Positions 16,052-24,868 are shown, counted from the stretch's first letter. The stretch: 47,127 bases of DNA from Alphaproteobacteria bacterium (GCA_030432315.1 JAUIHM010000015.1:1-47127); one strand, 5' to 3'. Numbers and translations are program-made. Notes: generated by a model not told the origin, from the sequence alone.

Positions 16052-18322
16052 ATGTCCGACCGATCCAAGCGCTTTCGGCCCCGCGCCGTGCTGGCCTGCC
16101 TTTTCGTTGCATTTGCTTATTTGACCCTGACTGCTGCCGCTGTCCCGGCCCAGCAGACCCCGCCGGCCACCACGCCGCTGAAACCCGTCGATACCGGCAG
16201 TCCGCGCGACACTTTCCGCAGCTTCCGCGAAAACGCCGATGCGCTGGCCGCCGAATGGATCGGAGACCGCGACAGCGCCAGGATCATCGACCTCGCGCGC
16301 TCTGCCCGCGAGACCATGGATTTCCGCAGCGCCACCGACGGTGCTTCGGTGGCAATCCAGCTTGAAAAGATCCTGCAGCTCCAGGATGTTCTCGCCCGAC
16401 TGGTCCTGCCCGACTATGCCGACATCCCTGGCCCCGAACAGGTCGGCACCGGCGACGTGCAGGGATGGGTTGTGCCGGGCACCCGGATTCGCATCGAGCG
16501 CAAGGACAGTGGCCCGCAGCAGGGGGAATACCTGTTCTCGGCGAACACGGTCAGCCAGATCGATGCCGACTACCACCGGATGCAGCACGTACCTTATCAG
16601 CCCGGCGCATTCGGAGTATTCGCCCAGTATCTAGCCGACCCGCCACAGGTGTCGAACATCACCCGCAACGTCGCCGCCCTGAGCCAGGGGCTCGACACCT
16701 CCAGCCCGCGCGCGCTGCTCGAGGCATTCCTGCAGAACATCACGCTGGCCTACGACATTTCCTCGGCGGCGGAAACCGGCCTGCTGGCCTCTCCGCCGCT
16801 GATATCGCTGGAAGATGCCGTGTCGGAATCCGAGCGGGCGCAGACCTATCTCGACCGTGCCGCCCAGGCGTTTGATCTTTCTGAGACCCCGGTCGCGTTC
16901 CGCGCCGACGTCGGCATCGAATCCGCCCTGCGCCTGAAGGAGGTGCTGGACCGGATCATGCTGCCGCCGATCGAATACGTGCCGGACGAACAGACCGTCG
17001 AATCCATGCGCACCGGCACCGGGGCGTTCCGATGGACGATCCCCGGCACCTCGGTCGAAGTGACCGAGGTCACCGAAGGCCGCCATGCCGGCCGTTTCCT
17101 GTTCAGCGCCGCGACCGTCGATCAACTGCCGCAGATGTTTCTGCAGCTGCATCACCTCAGCTACCGCGATCCCGAACTCAATGACATCACCGCCGGCTAT
17201 TTCGCATCGGAAACCACGCCCGGGTTTTACGAGAGCTACATCTCGACACCGGGCAGCCTCGTGCCCTCCGCGACCGTCCTCGGCCGGTTCGTCCTCAATC
17301 TGCCGGACTGGTTCCACACCATTCACCAGGGCCAGACCCGCTGGCAGTGGATCGGCCTCGTCATCTCGGCCAGCCTGACACTCGGCGCCTGTGTGCTGGT
17401 GTTCCGCCTCGCCGACCGCAGCACAGGCGACAACGACCGTTCCCTGCGCCACTGGGTGCTGTTCTCGGCGCCGATCATCAGCGCCTTTCTCGTCTGGCAG
17501 TTCGCGAAATTTACCGACGGGACGCTGAACATCACCGGCAACGTGCTGGAGATTCTGATAAATTCCAGCACCGTGATCGAACTGCTGCTGGTCGCCTTTG
17601 CCATCTGGCGCCTGTCCTCGGCGATCGCCGAAACCATCGTCAGTTCCCCGCGCTTTACCGGCCGCGGCGTTGACATCAGCCTGATCCGCATCGTCGCACG
17701 GATGATGGGCGTCGTCGCCATGGTCTGGGTGATGGTGGTCGGCCTGCGCGAGCTGGGGATCGATTTCGTGCCTCTCGTCGCCGGTCTCGGTGTCGGCGGT
17801 CTGGCCGGGGCACTGGCGATCCGCCCGACCCTCGAAAACCTGATCGGCGGGCTGATCCTCTTTGCCGACAAGCCGGTGCGGGTCGGCGACCGCTGCACCG
17901 TCGGCGAGGTCACAGGCCATGTGGAAACCATCGGCATCCGCTCCACCCAGATCCGCGGCCTCGACCGCAGTCTGGTGTCGATCCCCAATGCCAAATTCGC
18001 CGACATGGAGATCATCAACTGGGAACGCCTCGACCGGATGCTGATCGAGAGCAGAATTGGCCTCAGCGCCGACACCAGCGGCTCGCAACTGCGACAGATC
18101 CTCGCGGCGGTGCGCAGCATGCTGGAGGCACATCCCAAGGTGGATTCGGACCTGTCGTTCATCCGCCTCGCCGGCCACGAAACCTCGGCCCAGACCCTGC
18201 AGGTGCGGATCTACACCATCACCGGCAACTGGGACGAATATTTCGCCATCCGCGAAGAGATCATGCTCTCGGTCGCCGACATCGTCGAGGAGGCCGGCGC
18301 CTCGTTCAGCGCCGACGGCTGA
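16052..18322 (+). CDS. Large MscS-family mechanosensitive channel with duplicated periplasmic module
   Basis: A 756-aa inner-membrane protein. It has a signal peptide (about 11-33), then a periplasmic region of about 390 residues, then several membrane segments (about 431-452, 469-485, 497-520, 545-565), and the MscS core. The pore helix TM3 is Gly/Ala-rich (LVAGLGVGGLAGALAI, 575-590), followed by the beta domain (KPVRVGDRCTVGEVTGHV) and the C-terminal alpha/beta domain. The periplasmic part contains two related copies, about 50-182 and 218-371; compare WVVPGTRIRIERKDSG with WTIPGTSVEVTEVTEG and GEYLFSANTV with GRFLFSAATV. The ATG at 16052 has GGAG 7 nt upstream. It likely relieves hypo-osmotic stress and may sense an envelope ligand. 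Confidence 0.85.
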   Translation: MSDRSKRFRPRAVLACLFVAFAYLTLTAAAVPAQQTPPATTPLKPVDTGSPRDTFRSFRENADALAAEWIGDRDSARIIDLARSARETMDFRSATDGASVAIQLEKILQLQDVLARLVLPDYADIPGPEQVGTGDVQGWVVPGTRIRIERKDSGPQQGEYLFSANTVSQIDADYHRMQHVPYQPGAFGVFAQYLADPPQVSNITRNVAALSQGLDTSSPRALLEAFLQNITLAYDISSAAETGLLASPPLISLEDAVSESERAQTYLDRAAQAFDLSETPVAFRADVGIESALRLKEVLDRIMLPPIEYVPDEQTVESMRTGTGAFRWTIPGTSVEVTEVTEGRHAGRFLFSAATVDQLPQMFLQLHHLSYRDPELNDITAGYFASETTPGFYESYISTPGSLVPSATVLGRFVLNLPDWFHTIHQGQTRWQWIGLVISASLTLGACVLVFRLADRSTGDNDRSLRHWVLFSAPIISAFLVWQFAKFTDGTLNITGNVLEILINSSTVIELLLVAFAIWRLSSAIAETIVSSPRFTGRGVDISLIRIVARMMGVVAMVWVMVVGLRELGIDFVPLVAGLGVGGLAGALAIRPTLENLIGGLILFADKPVRVGDRCTVGEVTGHVETIGIRSTQIRGLDRSLVSIPNAKFADMEIINWERLDRMLIESRIGLSADTSGSQLRQILAAVRSMLEAHPKVDSDLSFIRLAGHETSAQTLQVRIYTITGNWDEYFAIREEIMLSVADIVEEAGASFSADG

Positions 18323-18369
18323 CGGAACCCGCCACCGGGGACGACGGTTCGGGCGGGAACGTCCGCAAC

Positions 18370-18405
18370 GGCGCCGGGTCGCGGGAATGAAAGCCGCCCG
18401 GCGCC
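18370..18405. terminator. Hairpin between convergent genes
   Basis: GGCGCCGGG (18370-18378) pairs perfectly with CCCGGCGCC (18397-18405), with a further inner CGG/CCG pairing, between the stop codons of the channel gene and the SDR gene. It can serve both strands. There is no T run on either side. Confidence 0.45.
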
Positions 18406-18411
18406 CCGGGG

Positions 18412-19200
18412 CTACCCCTCCCAGGGCACGCCACCAGGAAAGCCGGTATAGGTGGACACGGCCTGATAGCCCGCATCCACCGGCATCATCAGCCCGGTGA
18501 CCGCGGCGGCGGCGTCGGAGCAGAGAAACGCCACCACGTCGGCGATGTTTTCCGGCGTCACCGCACGGCCCAGCGCCGAAACCGCCAGAATCCGCGACAG
18601 ATCCCGCTCGCCCGCATCGACCCGCGCCTGCAGCGCCGGAGTCAGCACGAATGTCGGCGCGACCCCGTTGACCCGCACCCCGTGCCGGCCCAGTTCCACC
18701 GCCAGCATTTCCGTCAGCCGCATCAGCGCCGTCTTGCTCGGGCAGTAGGCCGGCAGCGGCAGGGCGGCATAGGAATTGATCGACCCGAAGGTCACGATCG
18801 ATCCCCGCCCCGCTGCACGCATCTGCCGGCCAAACGCCCGCGCCGTCAGCACCGTGCCACGATAGTTCACCGCCCAAACACGGTCATGCACCGCCATGTC
18901 CACATCCAGCACCGAAGCGACCGATTCCAGCACCCCCGCCGCAGTGGCGAGACAGTCCGGCGCCCCGGTCTCCTCCGCCACCCGCGCCGCACATTTTGTC
19001 ACCGACGCCTCGTCCGCCACGTCAACTTCTGCCGACCAGGCCCGACCGCCCGCAGCGACGATGCTGCGCGCGACGCCGACCGCCCGCACCCCGTCCCGGT
19101 CGAGGATCCACACCCCCATGCCGTCGGCGGCCAGGCGCCGGGCGCAGGCCTCGCCCAGCCCGCTTGCCCCACCGGTAACCACCGCAGTCCGCTGTTCCAT
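18412..19200 (-). CDS. Short-chain dehydrogenase/reductase
   Basis: A 262-aa classical SDR. The Rossmann cofactor motif is TGGASGLG at residues 9-16, and the acidic end of beta2 (LDRDG, 33-37) suggests NAD(H) preference. The active-site residues are Asn112, a Ser in the FGSINS segment (140-143), Tyr152 and Lys156 (AYCPSK). The end of the fold is marked by GLMMPVDAGYQAVS. The substrate is unknown. The ATG at 19200 is preferred over an upstream TTG because GGGGAG lies 6 nt before it. It starts 35 bp after the FAD oxidoreductase stop on the same strand, so the two probably form an operon acting on a common amine, amino-acid or polyol substrate. Confidence 0.85.
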   Translation of the reverse strand: MEQRTAVVTGGASGLGEACARRLAADGMGVWILDRDGVRAVGVARSIVAAGGRAWSAEVDVADEASVTKCAARVAEETGAPDCLATAAGVLESVASVLDVDMAVHDRVWAVNYRGTVLTARAFGRQMRAAGRGSIVTFGSINSYAALPLPAYCPSKTALMRLTEMLAVELGRHGVRVNGVAPTFVLTPALQARVDAGERDLSRILAVSALGRAVTPENIADVVAFLCSDAAAAVTGLMMPVDAGYQAVSTYTGFPGGVPWEG

Positions 19201-19235
19201 GTCGCTCTCCCCTGTTGCCGCCAATTCTTCGGCGC

Positions 19236-20330
19236 TCAGCCTGCGAAACGCGTCGCCGACAGCGCCTCTACCACCTCCGGAGCCATCGCCGGCGCGCGAC
19301 CAAGGATCAGATCCGCCGCCAGCCGCGACAGGGCCGGCGCAGTCTGAATGCCGTAGCCGCCCTGACCCGCCAGCCAGAAAAATCCGGGCAGCCCGGCGTC
19401 AAAGCCGCAGACCGGCGTGCGGTCCGGCAGAAAGCTGCGCAGCCCCGCCCAACTCCGCTCGACCCGTGTCACCGGCTCGGTAACCATGTTCCCGTATCTG
19501 TCGAGCCCCTCGGCAAGCACCAAGTCGTCGGCCCAAGCATCCTGCGGCGCCACCGGATCCTCGTCCGCCGGCGACACCATCAGTCTGCCGCCGGTGGGTT
19601 TGGCGTACCAGTCCTCACGCACCGACACGAACAGCGGCCAGCGGCTGACGTCCCGGCCGCCCGGCGCGGGAATGACCGCCGCCGAGCGCCGCAGCGGCTG
19701 CAAACCGAGACGCGCGGCTCCGGCCAGCGCCGCAATGCCGTCGGCCCAGGCCCCGGCCGCATTCACCACCACTCCCGCCTGGACGCTGCCGCCCACCGTC
19801 TCAACCGTCCAGCCATCCCGGCCAGGCGTGAGGGCGATGACCTCCGCCCCGGTCCGAACCTCACCGCCCGCCCGGCGCAGAATCCTCAGATACCCCTGAA
19901 ACAGCAGATCGACATCGATGTCCCGCGCCAGCGGATCGTACCAGGCCGCGCCAATCCGCTCCGGCCGCAGGATCGACACCAGTTCGAGCGCTTCGTGCAC
20001 GGAAACCGGATCACCGCCCGCAGAGCCTTCGCCCAGCGCCACGTCTGCCGGCACGGCGAGCGTCAGCGCCCCGCGCGGCGACAGGATCGCCTCCGGCCAA
20101 ACCGACGGATCGGGCGTCTCGAACTCTCGCCGCCCCGCCGCCGTCAGCGCCCGGATCACCGCGTTGCCGTACCCGTCGAGCAGCAGCGCCGCCGAACGGC
20201 CGGTGGTGTGATATGCGAGTGACGTCTCCCGCTCCAGCAGCAGCACCCGGCATTCCGCCGCCAGCCGCGCCGCAACACCGGCCCCGGCAATTCCACCGCC
20301 GATCACAACCACATCGAATGTTTCGCTCAC
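19236..20330 (-). CDS. FAD-dependent oxidoreductase, DAO family
   Basis: A 364-aa glycine/D-amino-acid-oxidase-type flavoprotein. The N-terminal FAD-binding motif is VVVIGGGIAGAGVAARL, followed by HTTGRSAALLLDGYG. The second FAD region is VVNAAGAWAD, and the C-terminal FAD contact is LAGQGGYGIQTAPALSRL. The substrate is likely an amine or amino acid, but it is not predictable in detail. The start is a GTG at 20330 with GGAGG 7 nt upstream; no ATG is suitably placed. It is the promoter-proximal gene of a two-gene unit with the SDR. Confidence 0.82.
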   Translation of the reverse strand: MSETFDVVVIGGGIAGAGVAARLAAECRVLLLERETSLAYHTTGRSAALLLDGYGNAVIRALTAAGRREFETPDPSVWPEAILSPRGALTLAVPADVALGEGSAGGDPVSVHEALELVSILRPERIGAAWYDPLARDIDVDLLFQGYLRILRRAGGEVRTGAEVIALTPGRDGWTVETVGGSVQAGVVVNAAGAWADGIAALAGAARLGLQPLRRSAAVIPAPGGRDVSRWPLFVSVREDWYAKPTGGRLMVSPADEDPVAPQDAWADDLVLAEGLDRYGNMVTEPVTRVERSWAGLRSFLPDRTPVCGFDAGLPGFFWLAGQGGYGIQTAPALSRLAADLILGRAPAMAPEVVEALSATRFAG

Positions 20331-20466
20331 CTGCGCCCTCCCGGTTTGCTGCGCATCAGTGGCAAATATGCGCGGCGACGTCCAGCACACGGGCGGGGCG
20401 GAATGTTCCGGCGCGGCGGCTTTTCATGCTATGCTGCCCGAAGTCAGGAAGCGACCCGGAGAAAAA

Positions 20467-20844
20467 ATGACACGCACGCACACATTCGGGCTGCTGTTTC
20501 TGCTCTGGTTTCTGACGTTTTTTGGCGCGTTTTTCATCGCCGCCAATACTGCGCCGACCGACTTCGGCATGACGCGCGGCCTGAACCGCATCACCCTGTT
20601 CTTCGAAATTCAGATCGGCGCGGCATTTCTGGCCCTGATTGTCTGGCATCTCGGCCGGGCTTTCCCGAAGGGCAGCCGCAACCGCCGGCTCTCCCGGGTG
20701 CCGATTCTGCTCGCCCTGCTCGAGGTGCTGGCGATTGTCGCCCTGATCCTGGTGGTCAATTTCCGCGATCCCGCACCTGTACCGCCCACCACCGGCGGAA
20801 CGCCCACTGCTCCGGCGGCCGTCGTCAAACCGGTCGACAACTGA
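20467..20844 (+). CDS. Small two-helix membrane protein
   Basis: A 125-aa protein with two clear hydrophobic helices, at about residues 7-27 (LLFLLWFLTFFGAFFIAA) and 75-100 (ILLALLEVLAIVALILVV), plus a shorter one at about 45-60. It ends in a Pro/Thr-rich tail. The ATG at 20467 has GGAG 5 nt upstream; a longer in-frame ORF extends upstream but begins inside non-membrane sequence. I recognise no family. It is followed after 1 bp by a secreted-protein gene, so both are in one operon, divergent from the FAD oxidoreductase. Confidence 0.7.
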   Translation: MTRTHTFGLLFLLWFLTFFGAFFIAANTAPTDFGMTRGLNRITLFFEIQIGAAFLALIVWHLGRAFPKGSRNRRLSRVPILLALLEVLAIVALILVVNFRDPAPVPPTTGGTPTAPAAVVKPVDN

Positions 20845-20845
20845 G

Positions 20846-21874
20846 ATGCGTCTGCCGCTGCGCTTTGCCGTCCTGGCGGTGGCCGCCCTGCCGGTCTGTC
20901 TCGCGTCTGTGGATGCAGCGGCGCAAACCTGCACCCCCCCGCCCGACCGTGAGGCCGCCGCAGTTACCACACGGGACGGCACTGCACCGGTTCGCCTGAC
21001 CTGGCCTGAACCCCACGTGCAGGTGATCGGACCCGGCTGGCTGCTGTTCGTCGAACCGCAACCGAAGGGCTGGCGCGTCACCCTGCGCGACGGTGCCAAT
21101 CCGGACGACGCCCGCGACCTGACCTCGGTCACCCCGCCGTTTGGCTCCGGCCCGAACCCGCGCGATCTGCTCGGATGGCAGTTTCGCAATGCAGCGAATA
21201 CCGGCCCCAACACCGGCGACGTCAACGCCCCCCAGGCCACGCGCAATCTGTGGTTCTCCACCGCGCTCGCCGGCACCGGCGGTTACCGCCCGCCGGACCC
21301 GAACGCGCCGGCGCTGCTGCCCGCCGATCCCGACGACGGGCACATCACCCTGAACATTGTCGATTTCGAACTCACCCCGCCGGAGCCCGGTTCCGTGGCC
21401 GGAATGACCGCGATTGCTTTTGAGGCCTGCGTCACCTGGCCGCGCCTGCCGGACCTCTGCCTTCCGGACGATCCCGCATGGCGGCCGCAGGCGGCGTTCC
21501 CGCCTCCGGTCCTGACCGGCGATTTCGACGGCGACGGTCGTTCGGACCGGGCCGTGCAGCTGCAGCATGCGGGTGACGGCACAAGGGCGATCGGCATCTG
21601 CCTCGACACGGCTCCGGCGCTCCTGTTCACCGGGCACACCCGGCCTCTGCCGCAGGGCCTTGTCGGGCGCATCGAGGCCTGGTCGGTGATGGATCGCGAC
21701 CATCCGCCGCTGCCCCATGTCGGCGCACCGCCCTGGCCTGACCCGGACGGTGACGTGCTGGCGCTGGAACGGATCGAAAAATCCCTGCACCTGCTCTATC
21801 TGCGCCACGGCGGCTGGCAGGTCCAGGAGGTCTACCGCATGATCGAACCTGATCCCGCCGACGACCTCCAATAA
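20846..21874 (+). CDS. Secreted protein of unknown function
   Basis: A 342-aa exported protein with a signal peptide (MRLPLRFAVLAVAALPVCLA, then SVDAAAQ). The mature sequence is Pro-rich. It carries GDFDGDGRSDRAV at about residues 230-242, which resembles the Ca2+-binding loop of FG-GAP/VCBS repeats, but only one copy is evident. Three or more Cys are present. The start lies 1 bp after the stop of the small membrane protein gene (TGAGATG), so they are co-transcribed and coupled. The function is unknown; a periplasmic or surface role is inferred. Its stop overlaps the flank of a hairpin that terminates the opposite-strand gene. Confidence 0.75.
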   Translation: MRLPLRFAVLAVAALPVCLASVDAAAQTCTPPPDREAAAVTTRDGTAPVRLTWPEPHVQVIGPGWLLFVEPQPKGWRVTLRDGANPDDARDLTSVTPPFGSGPNPRDLLGWQFRNAANTGPNTGDVNAPQATRNLWFSTALAGTGGYRPPDPNAPALLPADPDDGHITLNIVDFELTPPEPGSVAGMTAIAFEACVTWPRLPDLCLPDDPAWRPQAAFPPPVLTGDFDGDGRSDRAVQLQHAGDGTRAIGICLDTAPALLFTGHTRPLPQGLVGRIEAWSVMDRDHPPLPHVGAPPWPDPDGDVLALERIEKSLHLLYLRHGGWQVQEVYRMIEPDPADDLQ

Positions 21875-21905
21875 AAATGCCCTGCCAGCGGGGGCTGACA
21901 GGGCA
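21873..21905 (-). terminator. Intrinsic terminator of the repeat-protein gene (minus strand)
   Basis: TGCCCTG-C-CAGC (21878-21889) pairs with GCTG-A-CAGGGCA (21894-21905) around GGGG, giving 11 base pairs with one mismatch. On the minus strand the hairpin is followed at once by TTTTTA, so it is a standard Rho-independent terminator for the gene ending at 21966. It may also slow plus-strand transcription after 21874. Confidence 0.85.
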
Positions 21906-21965
21906 GTCGGGTTCTCTCCGACATTTCCGAACGGCTTCGCTCCGAACGGAAATCTGCTGCCGGCG

Positions 21966-22604
21966 CTACTGCGCCAGGATGAGGTTGACCCGTTCGACCT
22001 TGGTCTGATCGGTGTCGGTCGAGCCGGTGATGTTCTCGATTTCCGCAAGCTGGGTCAGACTCAGCATGCCAACACCTGCCGTCGATACGCCGAGGCTGGC
22101 GAGGTCGCTGGAAACCGAATCCATCAGCATCCGGCTGTCACCGGCGGCGTCCGAGCCCTCCATCGTGCCGCCGAGAATCGTCTCGATTCGCGATTTCTTG
22201 ATGCTGTCGTGGTCGGTCGAAGCGGTGACATTTTCGATCTCCGCCACCTGCATCAGCGAGAGATCGCCAACCGCGACTCCGCCGAAGCCCAGCGCCGCGA
22301 GATCCGACCCGACGGAATCCTGAAGCATCTGCGGACTCATGCCGTGGCCCTCCATCATGCCTTCGTCAAGAATCCGCCCGATCCGCGCAACACGGTCGGA
22401 ATCCGCTTCAGTACCGGCCAGCACGTTCTCAATCTGCGCCACCTGGTCTTCGGTCAGCATCACGCCTTCGGGCACCGTGATCCCGAGCAAGGACAGGCCA
22501 CTCATCACGGAGGAGTCGAGCTGTGCGTGCTGGGCGGAGGCCCCTCCGGCCACGCCAAGTGCGATGGACGAAGCGGTAAGCAGTGCGATCAGTTTGGAGT
22601 TCAT
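21966..22604 (-). CDS. Secreted protein built of three about 52-residue repeats
   Basis: A 212-aa exported protein with signal peptide MNSKLIALLTASSIALGVAG and probable cleavage after GASA. The mature part consists of three related units at about 29-80, 94-144 and 160-210, spaced 65-66 residues apart. Each has the pattern D-S-V-x-S-x-L-x-x-L-G, then LSLxQxAEIENxTxSTDxD, then KxxRIxxIL. Compare LSLMQVAEIENVTASTD with LSLTQLAEIENITGSTD. Copies 2 and 3 are closest; copy 1 is more diverged. The acidic STDxD segments could bind a metal or a partner. I recognise no family. It is a monocistronic gene with its own intrinsic terminator. Confidence 0.75.
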   Translation of the reverse strand: MNSKLIALLTASSIALGVAGGASAQHAQLDSSVMSGLSLLGITVPEGVMLTEDQVAQIENVLAGTEADSDRVARIGRILDEGMMEGHGMSPQMLQDSVGSDLAALGFGGVAVGDLSLMQVAEIENVTASTDHDSIKKSRIETILGGTMEGSDAAGDSRMLMDSVSSDLASLGVSTAGVGMLSLTQLAEIENITGSTDTDQTKVERVNLILAQ

Positions 22605-22692
22605 TCGGCAGCCTCATTGTTCAGTCCGTGCGCAACCGGCCGACCACCGGCGCATGACCTGAACAACGTGGACGGGGGCGGGAAGTTGCCAG

Positions 22693-22739
22693 CCTCACGG
22701 TAACGTGCGGTTGGGAGCAACCGGCACCGGACGGTGAGG
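22693..22739 (-). terminator. Compound hairpin downstream of phaC
   Basis: GTGCGGTTG pairs with CAACCGGCAC (one bulged G) around GGAG at 22705-22727. It is enclosed by a second 6-bp pairing of CCTCAC (22693-22698) with GTGAGG (22734-22739). The structure begins 8 nt after the phaC stop codon. No T run follows on the minus strand, so termination may need Rho. Confidence 0.4.
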
Positions 22740-22746
22740 ACCGCGG

Positions 22747-24558
22747 CTATTCCCCGTCGAAACGTACCTTGACGTAGGCCCCCGGCGCCGGCTCGACCAC
22801 CCCGAGCACCCTGCCCGGTTCCCGGGCATTGACCATCCGCCCACTCCGGCTCTTCAGCCAGGCGTCCCAGTCCGGCCACCAGCTTCCGGCGGTTTCCTCC
22901 GCTCCGGTCAGCCAGCCCTCCAGGCTTTCATGAGCCATGTCGGAATTGGTCCAGTACTGGTACTTGTTGCGGTCGGGCGGGTTGACCACACCGGCGATAT
23001 GCCCCGAACCTGACAGCACGAACCTGACATCCGCCGCCTTCATTTCCTTGGCGCCGCGATAGACCGACGCCGCGGGTGCAATGTGATCTTCCTTGGTCGC
23101 CACGTGGTACACCGGCATCCTGATGTCCGCGAGCGTCACGTTGACGCCATCCACCACAAGGTTGCCTTTGGCGAAATTGTTCTTGATGTAGAATTCCCGC
23201 AGGTAAAAATCGTGCACCCGCGCCGGCATCGCCGTCGAATCGGCATTCCAGTACAGCAGGTCGAACGGGAACGGTTCCTTGCCCAGCAGGTAGTTGCTGA
23301 CCATGTAGCCCCAGATGAGGTCGTTGGACCGCAGCAGATTGAACGCCTCCGCCATCTTGCTGGCCGGCATGTAGCCGCTGTCCATCTCCTCGTCGATGAC
23401 GTTGATGGTCTGGTCATCGACCATGATCTGCAGCTCGCCCGCATCCTCGAAATCGAGTTGGGCGGTGAAGAACGTCGCCGAATGAACCCGCCGGTCCTTC
23501 TTCTTGCCCATCCACGCGGTCAGGGTCCCGGTCAGAGTGCCGCCGATGCAGTAGGACGCCACGTTCAGCGTCTTCTGCCCGGTCTCCTCGAGAACCCGGT
23601 CGATCGCCGCCGAAGCCCCCTCGAACATGTAGCTTTCCCAGGTCTTGTCGCGGTGCCGCCGGTCGGGGTTGACCCAGGAGACGACAAATACCGTGTTGCC
23701 CTGATCGACCAGCCACTTGACCAGGCTTTTCTTGGGATTGAGGTCGAGCACGTAGTACTTGTTGATCCACGGCGGTATGATCAGCAGCGGCCGCTGCCGG
23801 ACCTTCTCCGTCGCCGGCGCATACTGGATCAGCTGCAGAATGTCGTTCTGCCAGATCACCGCACCGTCGGTGATGGCGGTATTCCGCCCGACCTCGAAAG
23901 CATCCATGTCGGTCTGCCGGATCTGCAGCTTGCCCTTGCCGCGCTCGAGGTCCTCCAGCATCATCTTCAGCCCGCGCACCAGGTTGTCGCCCTTCTCGGT
24001 GACCGTCGCCTCGAGAACCTCCGGGTTGAGAGCGAAGAAGTTGGCCGGATTCATCGCCTCGACGAACTGGCGGGTATAAAACGCCGCCTTCCTGCGTTCC
24101 TTCGGATCCATCTCGCCGACCGTGTTCACCGTGTCCTGCACCCAGCCGGAGGTCAGCAGATAGGACTGCTTGATGTAGTCGAACACCGCGTTCTCGGACC
24201 ATTCCTTGTGGGCGAACCGCTTGTCCGCCTTCATCATGTGCGGCAGGTTGAGCGGTTCCACCGGCTCTCCGGTTCCAAGCAGCCGGCGCATGGAATTCTG
24301 CCACAGCGCCGTCTGCTCCGACCAGAATTCCAGCGTCCGGTCGGCGACCTCCTGCGGATGGTCCCACATCGTCCGGTAAAGCTCGGTGAAGGTCGGCAGG
24401 GTGTTGAGCGGATCGGCGTGTTTCGGCCCGCCTTCCTGCATCTGCGCCGCCATGAATTTCTGCCAGATCTGGCTCGATATGTCGAACACTTCGGCCATGT
24501 TGTGCGCGACGTGATGTCCCTGCTCGGCAAGGGTATCCTGGTCATCTGAATCGGTCAT
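22747..24558 (-). CDS. phaC: Class I poly(3-hydroxyalkanoate) synthase
   Basis: A 603-aa polymerase that links (R)-3-hydroxyacyl-CoA units into storage polyester on granules. It has the N-terminal PhaC_N region (LEFWSEQTALWQNSM), then the alpha/beta-hydrolase domain with the lipase-like box SYCIGG that provides Cys337. The rest of the triad is visible as Asp491 (KEDHIAP) and His520 (SGSGHIAGVVNPP). Length and C-terminal region (WWPDWDAWLKSRSG) fit class I. GGGGAG 5 nt upstream supports the ATG. No phasin, depolymerase or phaR is adjacent. It is divergent from a membrane-protein cluster across 235 bp. Confidence 0.95.
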   Translation of the reverse strand: MTDSDDQDTLAEQGHHVAHNMAEVFDISSQIWQKFMAAQMQEGGPKHADPLNTLPTFTELYRTMWDHPQEVADRTLEFWSEQTALWQNSMRRLLGTGEPVEPLNLPHMMKADKRFAHKEWSENAVFDYIKQSYLLTSGWVQDTVNTVGEMDPKERRKAAFYTRQFVEAMNPANFFALNPEVLEATVTEKGDNLVRGLKMMLEDLERGKGKLQIRQTDMDAFEVGRNTAITDGAVIWQNDILQLIQYAPATEKVRQRPLLIIPPWINKYYVLDLNPKKSLVKWLVDQGNTVFVVSWVNPDRRHRDKTWESYMFEGASAAIDRVLEETGQKTLNVASYCIGGTLTGTLTAWMGKKKDRRVHSATFFTAQLDFEDAGELQIMVDDQTINVIDEEMDSGYMPASKMAEAFNLLRSNDLIWGYMVSNYLLGKEPFPFDLLYWNADSTAMPARVHDFYLREFYIKNNFAKGNLVVDGVNVTLADIRMPVYHVATKEDHIAPAASVYRGAKEMKAADVRFVLSGSGHIAGVVNPPDRNKYQYWTNSDMAHESLEGWLTGAEETAGSWWPDWDAWLKSRSGRMVNAREPGRVLGVVEPAPGAYVKVRFDGE

Positions 24559-24793
24559 GGCGTTCTCCCCCCACGCGGTCGCGCGGTCCCAACTGCTTTG
24601 CGCCGATCATACAAATCCCCGGCGGCATTGCCATAACCTAAATCCCCCACTGCTCCGCCGGCGCCAGTATCCGCGACGGCAAGGCGCGAGGGAACCTTTT
24701 GCGCCGCCGAACGTTACCCCGCTGATACCCACAAAGCCGGCGGTGCGCGCGTACCGCACATGACCGGCGAAAACGAAGCGTTGGAAAGCAAAC

Positions 24794-24868
24794 ATGCACA
24801 GCATCATTTACCTCGTCGGCCTCGTGGTCATCGTCCTCGCCATCCTGTCACTGGTTGGTTTCGCATGA
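24794..24868 (+). CDS. 24-residue single-helix membrane peptide
   Basis: A very short ORF encoding MHSIIYLVGLVVIVLAILSL and then VGFA: one hydrophobic helix and almost nothing else. GGAAAG lies 5 nt before the ATG, and its stop overlaps the start of the next gene as ATGA, so translation of the two is coupled. The ORF is well within alphaproteobacterial style for tiny membrane proteins, and I believe similar peptides occur elsewhere, but that is from memory. It may be a small membrane protein in its own right or a leader whose translation sets the level of the 301-aa protein. Confidence 0.6.
   Translation: MHSIIYLVGLVVIVLAILSLVGFA

Noticed and set aside
16631-18877. 748-aa open frame antisense to the MscS-type channel gene
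   Set aside because: A long shadow ORF caused by high GC codon usage. The sense frame has clear MscS motifs, and the antisense product is low-complexity Gly/Asp/Arg-rich with no motif.
23083-24549. 488-aa open frame antisense to phaC
   Set aside because: It mirrors the phaC codons almost end to end, and the PhaC triad and motifs lie in the other frame.
24557-24763. 68-aa plus-strand ORF in the phaC upstream region
   Set aside because: Pro/Arg-rich with no ribosome-binding site, overlapping the phaC start region. Treated as non-coding.
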